Assembly: GCA_903823025.1 (NCBI GenBank)
Contig: CAIJRK010000070.1
Span: 1 to 64,000, forward strand
Length of the DNA stretch: 64,000 nucleotides
Source: an uncultured beta proteobacterium
GTDB taxonomy: Bacteria; Pseudomonadota; Gammaproteobacteria; Burkholderiales; Burkholderiaceae_C
Direction: 5' to 3'
Part shown: positions 17,186 to 24,839 of the stretch, piece by piece
Position numbering within the stretch: the stretch's first letter is position 1
Layout of the letters: every line of letters begins with the position of its first letter
Program-made: the position numbers and the translations under genes
The notes under the pieces: generated by a model
The model's database searches: none
Seen by the model: only the letters and a program-made list of their open reading frames with translations
What the model was told of the DNA's origin: nothing

Positions 17186-18970
17186 TCAGTAGGCTGGGGC
17201 GAGGTCGAGAGAGAGCTGGTCCAGCAGATTGGAGAAGGCTTCTATCGCTAGTTGTATATCGTCGCTGGTGGTAGATTCAAGCGGGTTGTGGCTGATGCCC
17301 GAGTTTTGTCCGCGCACAAACAGCATGGCTTGCGGCATGACTTCATGCAACTTCATGGCGTCGTGGCCTGCGCCGCTGGGCAGGGTGTGAACGGGGACGC
17401 CCAGCGCATCCACGGCTTGCGCCCAACGTTGTTGCCACGCCGGGGCGCTGGGGGCGGCGGCCACGCGCAAGGTTTCTTCCAGTGTGTAACGCACTTGGCG
17501 GCGCGCGCAAATGTCAGCTAACGCGGCCAGCACATCACGCACCATGGCGTCGCGTTGAGCATCGTTGGGTGCGCGCAAATCCAGGCTGAACTGGCAGCGC
17601 CCCGGCACCACGTTGGTGGAGCCGTTGGGCACGAGAAGTTGGCCGATAGTGGCGACAGAATCGCCATCTTGCGTGGCCCGTTTTTCCAGCGCGAGCAGCA
17701 GTTCGGCCACAGCGGCGGCGGCATCGTTGCGCCGGTTCATGGGCGTCGTACCTGCATGGCAGGCCGTGCCGATGACTTCGGCGGCATAGCGCACATTGCC
17801 GTTGATCGAGGTCACGACGCCTAGCGGTAAATCAAGTTCGTTGAGCACCGGACCTTGCTCAATATGCACTTCTACAAAACCGAGGTAGTTGGACGGATGG
17901 CGTTGCAGTTTCACGATCTCGTCAACGTCCAGCCCGGCCTGCGTCATCGCTTCGCGCATCGTGACGCCGTCAGTATCTTTTTGATCAAGCCACTGGGGAT
18001 TGAATTGGCCGATAAGGGCACCGGAACCCAGAAAAGTGGCTTTAAAACGTTGCCCTTCTTCTTCGGCAAAGCCAACCACTTCAATATGAAACGGCAGACG
18101 TTTGCCTTGGCGCATCAGCTCGCGGACACAAGCCAGTGGCACAAAGATTCCCAGACGCCCATCGTACTTACCCCCGTTTCTGACCGTGTCGTAATGTGAG
18201 CCGGTCAGCAGCGTTTGTGCCTCTTGATCAGAAGAAAGATAGCGTCCAACGACGTTGCCGACAGCGTCGATTGCCACCTCATCAAACCCGCATTCCTGCA
18301 TTTGTTTTTTGAGTTGCGCCGCACAAGCGCGGTGCGCGTCGGTTAGATAGGTGACGGTGAGTTGCCCTTTTTCCTGGTAGCCAGGCTCACTGAATTGCGC
18401 CAGATTTTCATGCCAATCCCAGACTTCGTTGCCGAGTAACGGCGTGGCCCCCAACTTGTCATTCAAACGCAGTTCAGCAATGCGATGGATGTTGCGCAAC
18501 GACTCAAGAAGTTCAAACTCGGGATGGTTTTGCAAGCGGCGCTCGAAGGTGTCGATGATGTCCTGTTTGCTTAAACCCGTTCCGCGAGGCCCGCGCACGG
18601 CCAGAATAAAAGGATGAGAAAACTTGGCGTTGTAAGCCGCATTCAGTTGTTGAATTTTTTCAAATTCAGCCGGGGTGCATTGCGTCAAGCCGGCCTTGTT
18701 TTGTTCGTGGGTGGACTCGGCTGTTAGCGCCTGGCTCACCATGGCTTTTCCCGCCAACTCCGGGTGTGCCCGAATGAGCGCCAGTTGCGCGTCTCGTTCA
18801 GCATTGGCGACAACACGCGCCAACGTGTGCTTCAAATGAGCCGGTGAATTGAAGGGCCGCGCTGTCAACGCCTGCGCTGCAATCCAGGGTGAATGTTCAT
18901 ACAAACCGTCCAGCAAATGCGTGGCATCCGCAAGAGAGGCGGCATTGATTTGTTCAAGTGTCGTGGTCAT
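17186..18970 (-). CDS. Bifunctional OHCU decarboxylase (UraD) / allantoate amidohydrolase (AllC)
   Basis: A 594-residue fusion of two purine catabolic enzymes. Residues 1 to about 170 are UraD-like (HSPWIAAQAL, LIRAHPELAGKA, SHPFILAVRGPRG) and decarboxylate OHCU to S-allantoin. From about 180 the chain is an M20-type allantoate amidohydrolase: LTGSHYDTVRNGGKYDG, AEEEGQRF, HIEQGPVLNE and CHAGTTPMNRRND. The fusion joins steps that flank allantoinase, whose gene (puuE) lies just upstream, so the three reactions are made from adjacent genes. Such fusions occur in other Burkholderiales. Both halves appear complete. Confidence 0.92.
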   Translation of the reverse strand: MTTTLEQINAASLADATHLLDGLYEHSPWIAAQALTARPFNSPAHLKHTLARVVANAERDAQLALIRAHPELAGKAMVSQALTAESTHEQNKAGLTQCTPAEFEKIQQLNAAYNAKFSHPFILAVRGPRGTGLSKQDIIDTFERRLQNHPEFELLESLRNIHRIAELRLNDKLGATPLLGNEVWDWHENLAQFSEPGYQEKGQLTVTYLTDAHRACAAQLKKQMQECGFDEVAIDAVGNVVGRYLSSDQEAQTLLTGSHYDTVRNGGKYDGRLGIFVPLACVRELMRQGKRLPFHIEVVGFAEEEGQRFKATFLGSGALIGQFNPQWLDQKDTDGVTMREAMTQAGLDVDEIVKLQRHPSNYLGFVEVHIEQGPVLNELDLPLGVVTSINGNVRYAAEVIGTACHAGTTPMNRRNDAAAAVAELLLALEKRATQDGDSVATIGQLLVPNGSTNVVPGRCQFSLDLRAPNDAQRDAMVRDVLAALADICARRQVRYTLEETLRVAAAPSAPAWQQRWAQAVDALGVPVHTLPSGAGHDAMKLHEVMPQAMLFVRGQNSGISHNPLESTTSDDIQLAIEAFSNLLDQLSLDLAPAY

Positions 18971-18990
18971 GGCTTAAGTTCAATCGCGCG

Positions 18991-19938
18991 TTAGTTGGGG
19001 GTCGGTTGATAAGGATGTGTTTTAGTCCAATGCCGGGCAATGTCGAGGCGGCGGCAGATCCAAACGCGATCGTGATTTTGGATGTGATCCAGAAAGCGTT
19101 GCAGCGCCGTGATGCGCCCTGGCCGACCGAGAAGTCGGCAGTGCATCCCGATGCTCATCATGCGCGGCGACTCGGCACCTTCGGCGTACAACACATCAAA
19201 CGTATCTTTGAGATATTGAAAAAACGGGTCGGCGTGTGAATAACCTTGGGGCAGCGCAAAGCGCATGTCGTTGCAGTCCAGCGTGTAGGGCACGATCAGT
19301 TGCGGCACGATGTGGCCATCGGTTTTTTGGACTTTCATCCAGAACGGCAGATCGTCGCCGTAGTAGTCGCTGTCGTATTCAAAGCCGCCAAAGTCGGCGA
19401 CTAATCGGCGGGTGTTTGGACTGTCGCGTCCGGTGTACCAACCCAGTGGACGAGTGCCGGTCAGTCGGGTGATGATCTCCATGCCGCGCGCCATGTGTTC
19501 GCGCTCGGTGGCCTCGTCAAGGTGCTGGTAGTGAATCCAGCGCCAGCCGTGGCAGGCTATTTCATGCCCTAATTGTTGCAGAGCTTGCACCAATTCGGGG
19601 TGACGTTCCAGCGCCATGCCGACGCCAAAAACGGTGAGCGGCAGTTGACGTTTCTCGAACTCGCGCAGAATGCGCCACACGCCCGCCCGTGAACCGTATT
19701 CGTAAATTCCCTCCATGCTGATGTGGCGTTCCGGAAAGCTTGGCGGGTTGAACATCTCGGATAGGAACTGCTCGGAACCGGCGTCGCCATGCAGCACACT
19801 GTTCTCGCCACCCTCCTCATAGTTCAAAACAAACTGCACAGCCACACGCGCTTGATTCGGCCATTGGGCGTGTGGCGGTTGCGGGCCGTAGCCCACTAAA
19901 TCGCGTGGATAGGAGAGGGTGCTGTCGTAGTGCTTCAT
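18991..19938 (-). CDS. puuE: Allantoinase PuuE (polysaccharide-deacetylase fold)
   Basis: A 315-residue protein of the NodB-like allantoinase family: YGPQPPHAQWPNQARVAVQF, NYEEGGE, EYGSRAGVWRI, LGHEIACHGWRW and GWYTGRDSPNTRRL. It hydrolyses allantoin to allantoate and is unrelated to amidohydrolase-type AllB. It lies between the GntR regulator (6-bp gap) and the uraD-allC fusion (20-bp gap), as expected for one operon. Confidence 0.94.
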   Translation of the reverse strand: MKHYDSTLSYPRDLVGYGPQPPHAQWPNQARVAVQFVLNYEEGGENSVLHGDAGSEQFLSEMFNPPSFPERHISMEGIYEYGSRAGVWRILREFEKRQLPLTVFGVGMALERHPELVQALQQLGHEIACHGWRWIHYQHLDEATEREHMARGMEIITRLTGTRPLGWYTGRDSPNTRRLVADFGGFEYDSDYYGDDLPFWMKVQKTDGHIVPQLIVPYTLDCNDMRFALPQGYSHADPFFQYLKDTFDVLYAEGAESPRMMSIGMHCRLLGRPGRITALQRFLDHIQNHDRVWICRRLDIARHWTKTHPYQPTPN

Positions 19939-19944
19939 AGATTC

Positions 19945-20598
19945 TCAAGTGGGCAAAGTCAGGTTGGCTTCAACTTGGTGCAGGTGTTCATCCATCAGTC
20001 GGATGGCGCGTGCCTCATCTTTGGCCGCCAGCGCTTTCACGATGTCGGCATGGTCTTCGTTGGAATGTTCAGCCGCGCTGGTGGACTGGTACATCAGCGT
20101 AATCAGGGAACAACGTGAGATCAGGCCTAGCAGCATTTGGGCCAGCACCTCGTTGCCCATGAGTTGCGCGATGCGAATATGAAAATCGCCTAATAACTCG
20201 GTGCGGTTGCTAATGTCCTCGCCCTCCACTGCAGATTTTTCCAGCGCGACATGCGCTTTCAAAGTCCGGATCATGGCGGGCGTGACGACCCGAATAAAGG
20301 CCCGTGTCATCTCGGCCTCCAACATGCGGCGCACGGCAAAAACCTGCTTCGCCTCCGTCACCGAAGGACTCGCCACAAAAGCACCGCGTGCAGGCTCAAG
20401 ACGGATTAAACGGTTTTGCGAGAGCTGAAAAAAAGCCTGCCTGACCAAGGTGCGTGACACACTAAATTGGTTCGCCAGTTTTTGCTCCGAGAGTTTGGCG
20501 CCCGGTGCCAAGTGGTGCTCCACGATGGCTTTCGTCAAAGACTTGACGATAAAACTGGTGGTGGAAGGCGTCGCTGAACAGGTGGTTTGAGAATCCAT
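19945..20598 (-). CDS. GntR/FCD-family regulator of the purine operon
   Basis: A 217-residue regulator with an N-terminal winged HTH (SEQKLANQFSVSRTLVRQAFFQLSQNRLIRLEPARGAFVAS) and a C-terminal FCD ligand domain (MLEAEMTRAFIR, HIRIAQLMGNEVLAQML, DEHLHQVEANL). It is the first gene of a seven-gene leftward operon and faces uraH. A perfect 16-bp palindrome lies in the gap, so it probably represses both sides and its own gene, relieved by a purine intermediate. The ligand is inferred, not shown. Confidence 0.88.
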   Translation of the reverse strand: MDSQTTCSATPSTTSFIVKSLTKAIVEHHLAPGAKLSEQKLANQFSVSRTLVRQAFFQLSQNRLIRLEPARGAFVASPSVTEAKQVFAVRRMLEAEMTRAFIRVVTPAMIRTLKAHVALEKSAVEGEDISNRTELLGDFHIRIAQLMGNEVLAQMLLGLISRCSLITLMYQSTSAAEHSNEDHADIVKALAAKDEARAIRLMDEHLHQVEANLTLPT

Positions 20599-20623
20599 GC
20601 TGGCATGATAGCTGCATCGCTTA

Positions 20624-20639
20624 AAAGTGTATACACTTT
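20624..20639. promoter_or_regulatory. Palindromic operator between GntR gene and uraH
   Basis: AAAGTGTATACACTTT is a perfect 16-bp palindrome, 25 bp upstream of the GntR gene start and 26 bp upstream of uraH. Its GT-N-AC core is of the type bound by FadR/FCD-type GntR dimers. Its position between divergent purine genes makes it the best candidate operator. I found no second copy elsewhere in the purine region. Confidence 0.7.
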
Positions 20640-20665
20640 AAAATTTTTGCCATCAAAGGAACCTC

Positions 20666-21019
20666 ATGGGCTTGAGCACACACGTTTTGGACACCATGCA
20701 CGGCACGCCCGCAGCGGGAATGCGGGTGACGTTTTACGCCACGCAAGGCGAAACTGCAACCTTGGTGAAGCAGTTTGTATTGAATCAGGATGGGCGCCAC
20801 CCGGACGGGCTATTGCTGGATAACGACCACCTCCAGCGCGGCACTTACCGGCTGGTTTTTGACGTGGCGGCTTACTTCAAGGCACGCGGCGTTGCACTGC
20901 CGGAACCGAATTTTCTAAATCAGGTGCGTCTTGATTTTGGTGTGGCGCAGCCTGATCAGCATTACCACGTACCCCTGCTGGTCAGTCCCTGGAGTTATTC
21001 CACTTATCGGGGGTCGTGA
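20666..21019 (+). CDS. uraH: 5-hydroxyisourate hydrolase UraH (transthyretin-like)
   Basis: A 117-residue protein with transthyretin-family signatures: N-terminal LSTHVLDTMHGTPAAGM, central RLVFDVAAYF and the diagnostic C-terminal tetrapeptide YRGS. It converts 5-hydroxyisourate, the urate oxidation product, into OHCU, the substrate of UraD encoded on the opposite strand. AAGGAA lies about 8 bases upstream of the ATG. It is cytosolic, with no signal peptide. Confidence 0.95.
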   Translation: MGLSTHVLDTMHGTPAAGMRVTFYATQGETATLVKQFVLNQDGRHPDGLLLDNDHLQRGTYRLVFDVAAYFKARGVALPEPNFLNQVRLDFGVAQPDQHYHVPLLVSPWSYSTYRGS

Positions 21020-21026
21020 GGTGTGC

Positions 21027-21512
21027 TCAGAGTTGCCCCTCAGTCAAGGTGTCGAGCTGAAACTGCCCGCTTTTATCCCACAACCACACGTCGGTGTAGG
21101 TCACATGGCCCATGCGCACAGGGATGGGAAAGGGTGCCGCCTGGCGGACGGTTCGCTCGATTTCGGTGACCACTTCGGGAGCCTGTTGCGGGGCGCGCAT
21201 CCATTGGGTGCTGGTCACCAAGCCCTGGCTATTGACTTCAACTTGCAGCACACCAATGGCATAAAGCTGTGCGGGCAGTTTGCCCTGAAAAATCCGGTGG
21301 GCGTTTTGACTGTAGAGATGGCTGGCCGCGTCATGGCGGTAGGCCAGCGGATTGTTAGCACCCGAGACGCGGGGTGCCGTGATCTGATGGGGATCGGGCG
21401 GAGGCGTCCCCGGCAGGCGCGTCGGCGTGGCGGTGCAGCCCGCTATAAAGGCGGCAATGCCTGCCGTCAAAGCCGTTAACAGTGCCCGCAAGCCATGAGA
21501 GATATGTTTCAT
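21027..21512 (-). CDS. Putative lipoprotein with TonB-C-like domain
   Basis: A 161-residue protein with a lipoprotein signal: basic start, hydrophobic stretch and lipobox IAGC at about 27-30, followed by a proline-rich linker. Residues 75-150 (AQLYAIGVLQVEVNSQGLV, VVTEIERTVRQAAPFPIP) resemble the TonB C-terminal fold seen in small envelope proteins of Burkholderiales. It interrupts the two rightward purine genes uraH and xdhC on the other strand and has no evident link to them. Function unknown. Confidence 0.7.
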   Translation of the reverse strand: MKHISHGLRALLTALTAGIAAFIAGCTATPTRLPGTPPPDPHQITAPRVSGANNPLAYRHDAASHLYSQNAHRIFQGKLPAQLYAIGVLQVEVNSQGLVTSTQWMRAPQQAPEVVTEIERTVRQAAPFPIPVRMGHVTYTDVWLWDKSGQFQLDTLTEGQL

Positions 21513-21596
21513 TCGGCGTCTTTAAAGTAAAGGACTGTATTTTGTGGCAATCCGGGTTGAGGTCAGTATTTTCAAGGTTTCAAAAGGTCACGGTTT

Positions 21597-22394
21597 GTGA
21601 GTAAAACTAACATTTTTTTAGCCCGTTTGGCGCATGAAGCTGCCGTGCTGGTCACGGTGCAGGCCACGCGGGGTTCCGTGCCACGCGAATCAGGCGCCTG
21701 GATGGCGGTTTTTGCGCAAGGCGCGGTTGGCACCATCGGCGGCGGTCATCTGGAGTTATCGGCGATGGCTGAAGCGCGTCAACGCCTGGCAGGCGGATCA
21801 GGTGAATCGGTGATTCGCTACGCGCTCGGCCCCGCTTTGGGTCAGTGCTGTGGTGGCGACGTGCAGCTTTTCTTTGAGCGGGTTACAGCCGCTGACATAA
21901 CCGTCTTGCAGCAACGCTTGACAACAACGCCCACGCCGGTGGCTTTGTTTGGCGGCGGCCATGTGGGTCATGCGCTGGTTCAGGTGTTCGCTAATTTGCC
22001 GCTGCAAGTGACATGGATTGACAGCCGTGATGAGATTTTTCCACCGCAAGTACCGTCCAACGTGTGCTGCGAACATTCCGACCCGGTGCAAGCCGCCGTG
22101 GCGAAACTGGTACCGCAATCGCGCGTGCTCATCATGAGCTTCAGCCATGCGGAAGATTTGGAAGTGGTGGCCGCTTGCCTGGTGCGTCAGCGCCTGTTGA
22201 CTGACTTGCCCTATGTCGGCTTGATTGGCAGCCAAACGAAGTGGGCGACATTTCGTCACCGCTTGCAAGCGCGGGGTTTTACGCCGCAAGAGTTGGCACA
22301 CGTCACTTGTCCCATTGGCGTGCCCGGCGTTGTCAGCAAGGCGCCGGAAGTGATCGCGGTCGGCGTAGCGGCACAACTATTGCAAACGGTTTAA
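21597..22394 (+). CDS. xdhC: Xanthine dehydrogenase accessory protein XdhC
   Basis: A 265-residue protein with XdhC signatures: VTVQATRGSVPRESGAWM, GTIGGGHLE, LGPALGQCCGGDVQLFFE and a Rossmann-like VALFGGGHVGHALV. XdhC binds sulfurated molybdenum cofactor and loads it into xanthine dehydrogenase, which makes urate. Translation starts at GTG 21597 with AAGG a little upstream. The xdhA and xdhB genes are not in this window. puuD follows 43 bp later. Confidence 0.92.
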   Translation: MSKTNIFLARLAHEAAVLVTVQATRGSVPRESGAWMAVFAQGAVGTIGGGHLELSAMAEARQRLAGGSGESVIRYALGPALGQCCGGDVQLFFERVTAADITVLQQRLTTTPTPVALFGGGHVGHALVQVFANLPLQVTWIDSRDEIFPPQVPSNVCCEHSDPVQAAVAKLVPQSRVLIMSFSHAEDLEVVAACLVRQRLLTDLPYVGLIGSQTKWATFRHRLQARGFTPQELAHVTCPIGVPGVVSKAPEVIAVGVAAQLLQTV

Positions 22395-22437
22395 ACCCTG
22401 TCGCACAGATTGAAAATATTGAAAAAGGTGAAGACAA

Positions 22438-23652
22438 ATGGAAAGTTACTACCTCGACTGGGCCAACTTGTTGTTGCGTTGGGTTCACGTCATCACGGCG
22501 ATTGCCTGGATTGGCTCCTCGTTTTATTTTGTGTTTCTCGACAGCAGTCTGACGCCGCCAGTCGATGAAGACCTTAAAAAACAAGGCGTCAGTGGCGAGT
22601 TGTGGGCGGTGCATGGCGGTGGGTTTTATCACCCGGTCAAGTTCAATGTCTCGCCGCCGCAGTTGCCCAAGAACTTGCACTGGTTTTATTGGGAAAGTTA
22701 CAGCACTTGGCTATCGGGATTTTCGCTGTTCACCGTGTCCTACTTGTGGAGCGCCAGCACCTACCTGATTGATAAATCGCGCATGGACTGGGCGCCTGCC
22801 ACGGCCATCGTCGTGGCATTGTCTTTTCTGGTCGTGTTCTGGATTTTGTACGACTTGATCTGCCGATTTTTTGGACAACGCAAGAACGGTGACGCGATAG
22901 TGGGCGCTTTGGTTTTCACGCTGGTGTGCGTGGCGGCGTGGCTGGCGTGTCACTGGTTTGCGGGTCGGGCGGCATTTTTGCTGGTGGGTGCGATGCTGGC
23001 AACAACCATGAGCGCCAGCGTGTTTTTCTGGATTATTCCGGGGCAGAAAAAAGTAGTTGCCGCCATCAAAGCGGGTGAGCCGGTGGACGCGATTCACGGC
23101 CAACGGGGCAAGCAGCGCAGTGTCCATAACACCTACTTCACCTTGCCCGTGTTGTTTGCCATGCTCAGTGGCCACTACAGCTTTACCTACAACCACCCGC
23201 AAAACTGGCTGGTGTTGATTTTGATGATGTTTGCCGGGGCCGCGATTCGCCAGTTTTTTGTGCTGCGCCATGGCTACAAGCTGGGGCGCAACCGCCATCC
23301 GTTTGCTTATGCGCTGGTGGGCGTGGCGGTGATTGTGGCGGTGATTGTCTGGCTTAAACCGGTGCCGACTTCAACGGCCATGCTTGACAACACGGCGGCC
23401 TCTACGGCGCCGATAGACTATCAAACATTGCAAGTCGTGCTAGCGCAACGCTGCTACTTGTGTCACGGTGAAAAAGTGCAAATGAAAAACGTGCGGCTGG
23501 ATTCTCCGCAACTCGTCAAGACCAATGCTCAAAATATCTACTTGCAAGCAGTGGTGAATAAGGTGATGCCAATGAACAACGCCACCGGCCTCACCGAGAC
23601 GGAGCGGCAGCTCATCAAACAATGGTTTGAGGCCGGGGCCAAGGTCGATTAA
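22438..23652 (+). CDS. puuD: Membrane urate hydroxylase PuuD with C-terminal cytochrome c domain
   Basis: A 404-residue integral membrane protein. About eight hydrophobic segments in residues 1-310 (LLRWVHVITAIAWIGSSFYF) form the urate oxidase membrane domain, and a tethered cytochrome c domain has CYLCH at 339-343. It oxidises urate to 5-hydroxyisourate and passes electrons to the respiratory chain instead of making hydrogen peroxide. With uraH, uraD-allC and puuE it completes the route from urate to ureidoglycine/ureidoglycolate in this window. Confidence 0.9.
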   Translation: MESYYLDWANLLLRWVHVITAIAWIGSSFYFVFLDSSLTPPVDEDLKKQGVSGELWAVHGGGFYHPVKFNVSPPQLPKNLHWFYWESYSTWLSGFSLFTVSYLWSASTYLIDKSRMDWAPATAIVVALSFLVVFWILYDLICRFFGQRKNGDAIVGALVFTLVCVAAWLACHWFAGRAAFLLVGAMLATTMSASVFFWIIPGQKKVVAAIKAGEPVDAIHGQRGKQRSVHNTYFTLPVLFAMLSGHYSFTYNHPQNWLVLILMMFAGAAIRQFFVLRHGYKLGRNRHPFAYALVGVAVIVAVIVWLKPVPTSTAMLDNTAASTAPIDYQTLQVVLAQRCYLCHGEKVQMKNVRLDSPQLVKTNAQNIYLQAVVNKVMPMNNATGLTETERQLIKQWFEAGAKVD

Positions 23653-24839
23653 CACGACAAAGCCAATCGTCTTGTGTCCCACTCAACCCGCCAGTCAGCC
23701 ATTTGTTCAAGTGGCATCGGTTTGGCGATGAAATAACCTTGCGCCAGCGCACAGCCGGCGCTGCGTAGCCAGCGCCACAAGGCTTCGTTTTCAACCCCTT
23801 CGGCCAGCACCGACAGGCCCAACTCGCTTCCCAGTGAAATCGAGCTTTCGACAATTAGACGGGCTGCCGTATCGGTTTCGGCAACGCGGACGAAACCCAG
23901 ATCAATTTTGAGTTCGCTAAAAGGCAGATGCGTCAGATTTTCCAGGGACGAGTGCCCGGTGCCGAAATCGTCAATCGACAAAGCGAAGCCTTTGAGGCGC
24001 AAGCGGGTCAAAATTTCAAGCGCCTTGGCGACATCGGGAGGCACAGAAGTTTCCGTCACCTCAAACATGATTTTTTCGGCCTTGCAGCCGACCTTGGCGG
24101 CGGCGGCCACCACCGCTTCCGGAAAGCTTAAATCCGTCATGGCTACGGGCGGCAAATTGATGGACAAGGTGCCTGTAAAGCCCAAAGCGTCGGAGGCGCA
24201 CACGCATTCATTCAAGGCCAGTTCAATGACTTTGCGCGTCAGTGGCAGGGCCAATCCCCCGTTTTCCGCCAGCACGATGAAGGCATCCGGGTACAGCAGA
24301 CCGTGCTGCGGGTGTTGCCAACGCACCAGGGCCTCAATGCCAACCCACGCGCCATCGGCGAGTCTGACTTGAGGCTGGTAGTGCAGCAGCAATTCGTTGT
24401 TCTCGATGCCTCTGGCCAAATCGTCCAGGCTAATCACCGGTGAGGTGCGCGGTGTCACAGTCAAAAGTTCGGGCGCTTGCAACAAGGCCAGTAAACGCTC
24501 CGCCCTAATGGGTTTGGTCAGCACGCCCGCTACCCGCACGCCCTGCAACTCAGCCAGCAGCTTGGCCGATTGAAGTAACGCCGCGCTGTGGCCGCTGACA
24601 ATCACCAGCCGTCCCGAAAACCGGGCCATGGCCAGTTGGCGAATCACCTCAATACCGTCCATGTGGGCCATGGCCAGATCCAGCACCAGTAGCACCGGAT
24701 TTTCTGCCAGCAAAGTGGACAAGTCGCGGCCGTCATGGGCTGTAACGGTGCGGTAGCCTGCGGTTTGCGCCACCTCGCTCATGAAAGCGCACAGGGTGAT
24801 GTCGTCGTCAAGGAGTGCGATGCAAAGAGGAGAGGTCAC
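23649..24839 (-). CDS. Response regulator with EAL (cyclic-di-GMP phosphodiesterase) output
   Basis: A 396-residue protein. Residues 1-125 are a receiver (LLDDD, phospho-acceptor in LVLDLAMAHMDG, conserved K in LTKPIRAE). Residues 140-390 are an EAL domain with the catalytic set intact: EALVRW, INLPP, EVTET, DDFGTG, KID, AEGVEN and QGYFIAKP, so an active phosphodiesterase is expected. It starts at GTG within a 4-bp overlap with the preceding hybrid kinase gene, so the two are translationally coupled. It converges with puuD, overlapping by 4 bp. Confidence 0.9.
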   Translation of the reverse strand: MTSPLCIALLDDDITLCAFMSEVAQTAGYRTVTAHDGRDLSTLLAENPVLLVLDLAMAHMDGIEVIRQLAMARFSGRLVIVSGHSAALLQSAKLLAELQGVRVAGVLTKPIRAERLLALLQAPELLTVTPRTSPVISLDDLARGIENNELLLHYQPQVRLADGAWVGIEALVRWQHPQHGLLYPDAFIVLAENGGLALPLTRKVIELALNECVCASDALGFTGTLSINLPPVAMTDLSFPEAVVAAAAKVGCKAEKIMFEVTETSVPPDVAKALEILTRLRLKGFALSIDDFGTGHSSLENLTHLPFSELKIDLGFVRVAETDTAARLIVESSISLGSELGLSVLAEGVENEALWRWLRSAGCALAQGYFIAKPMPLEQMADWRVEWDTRRLALSC

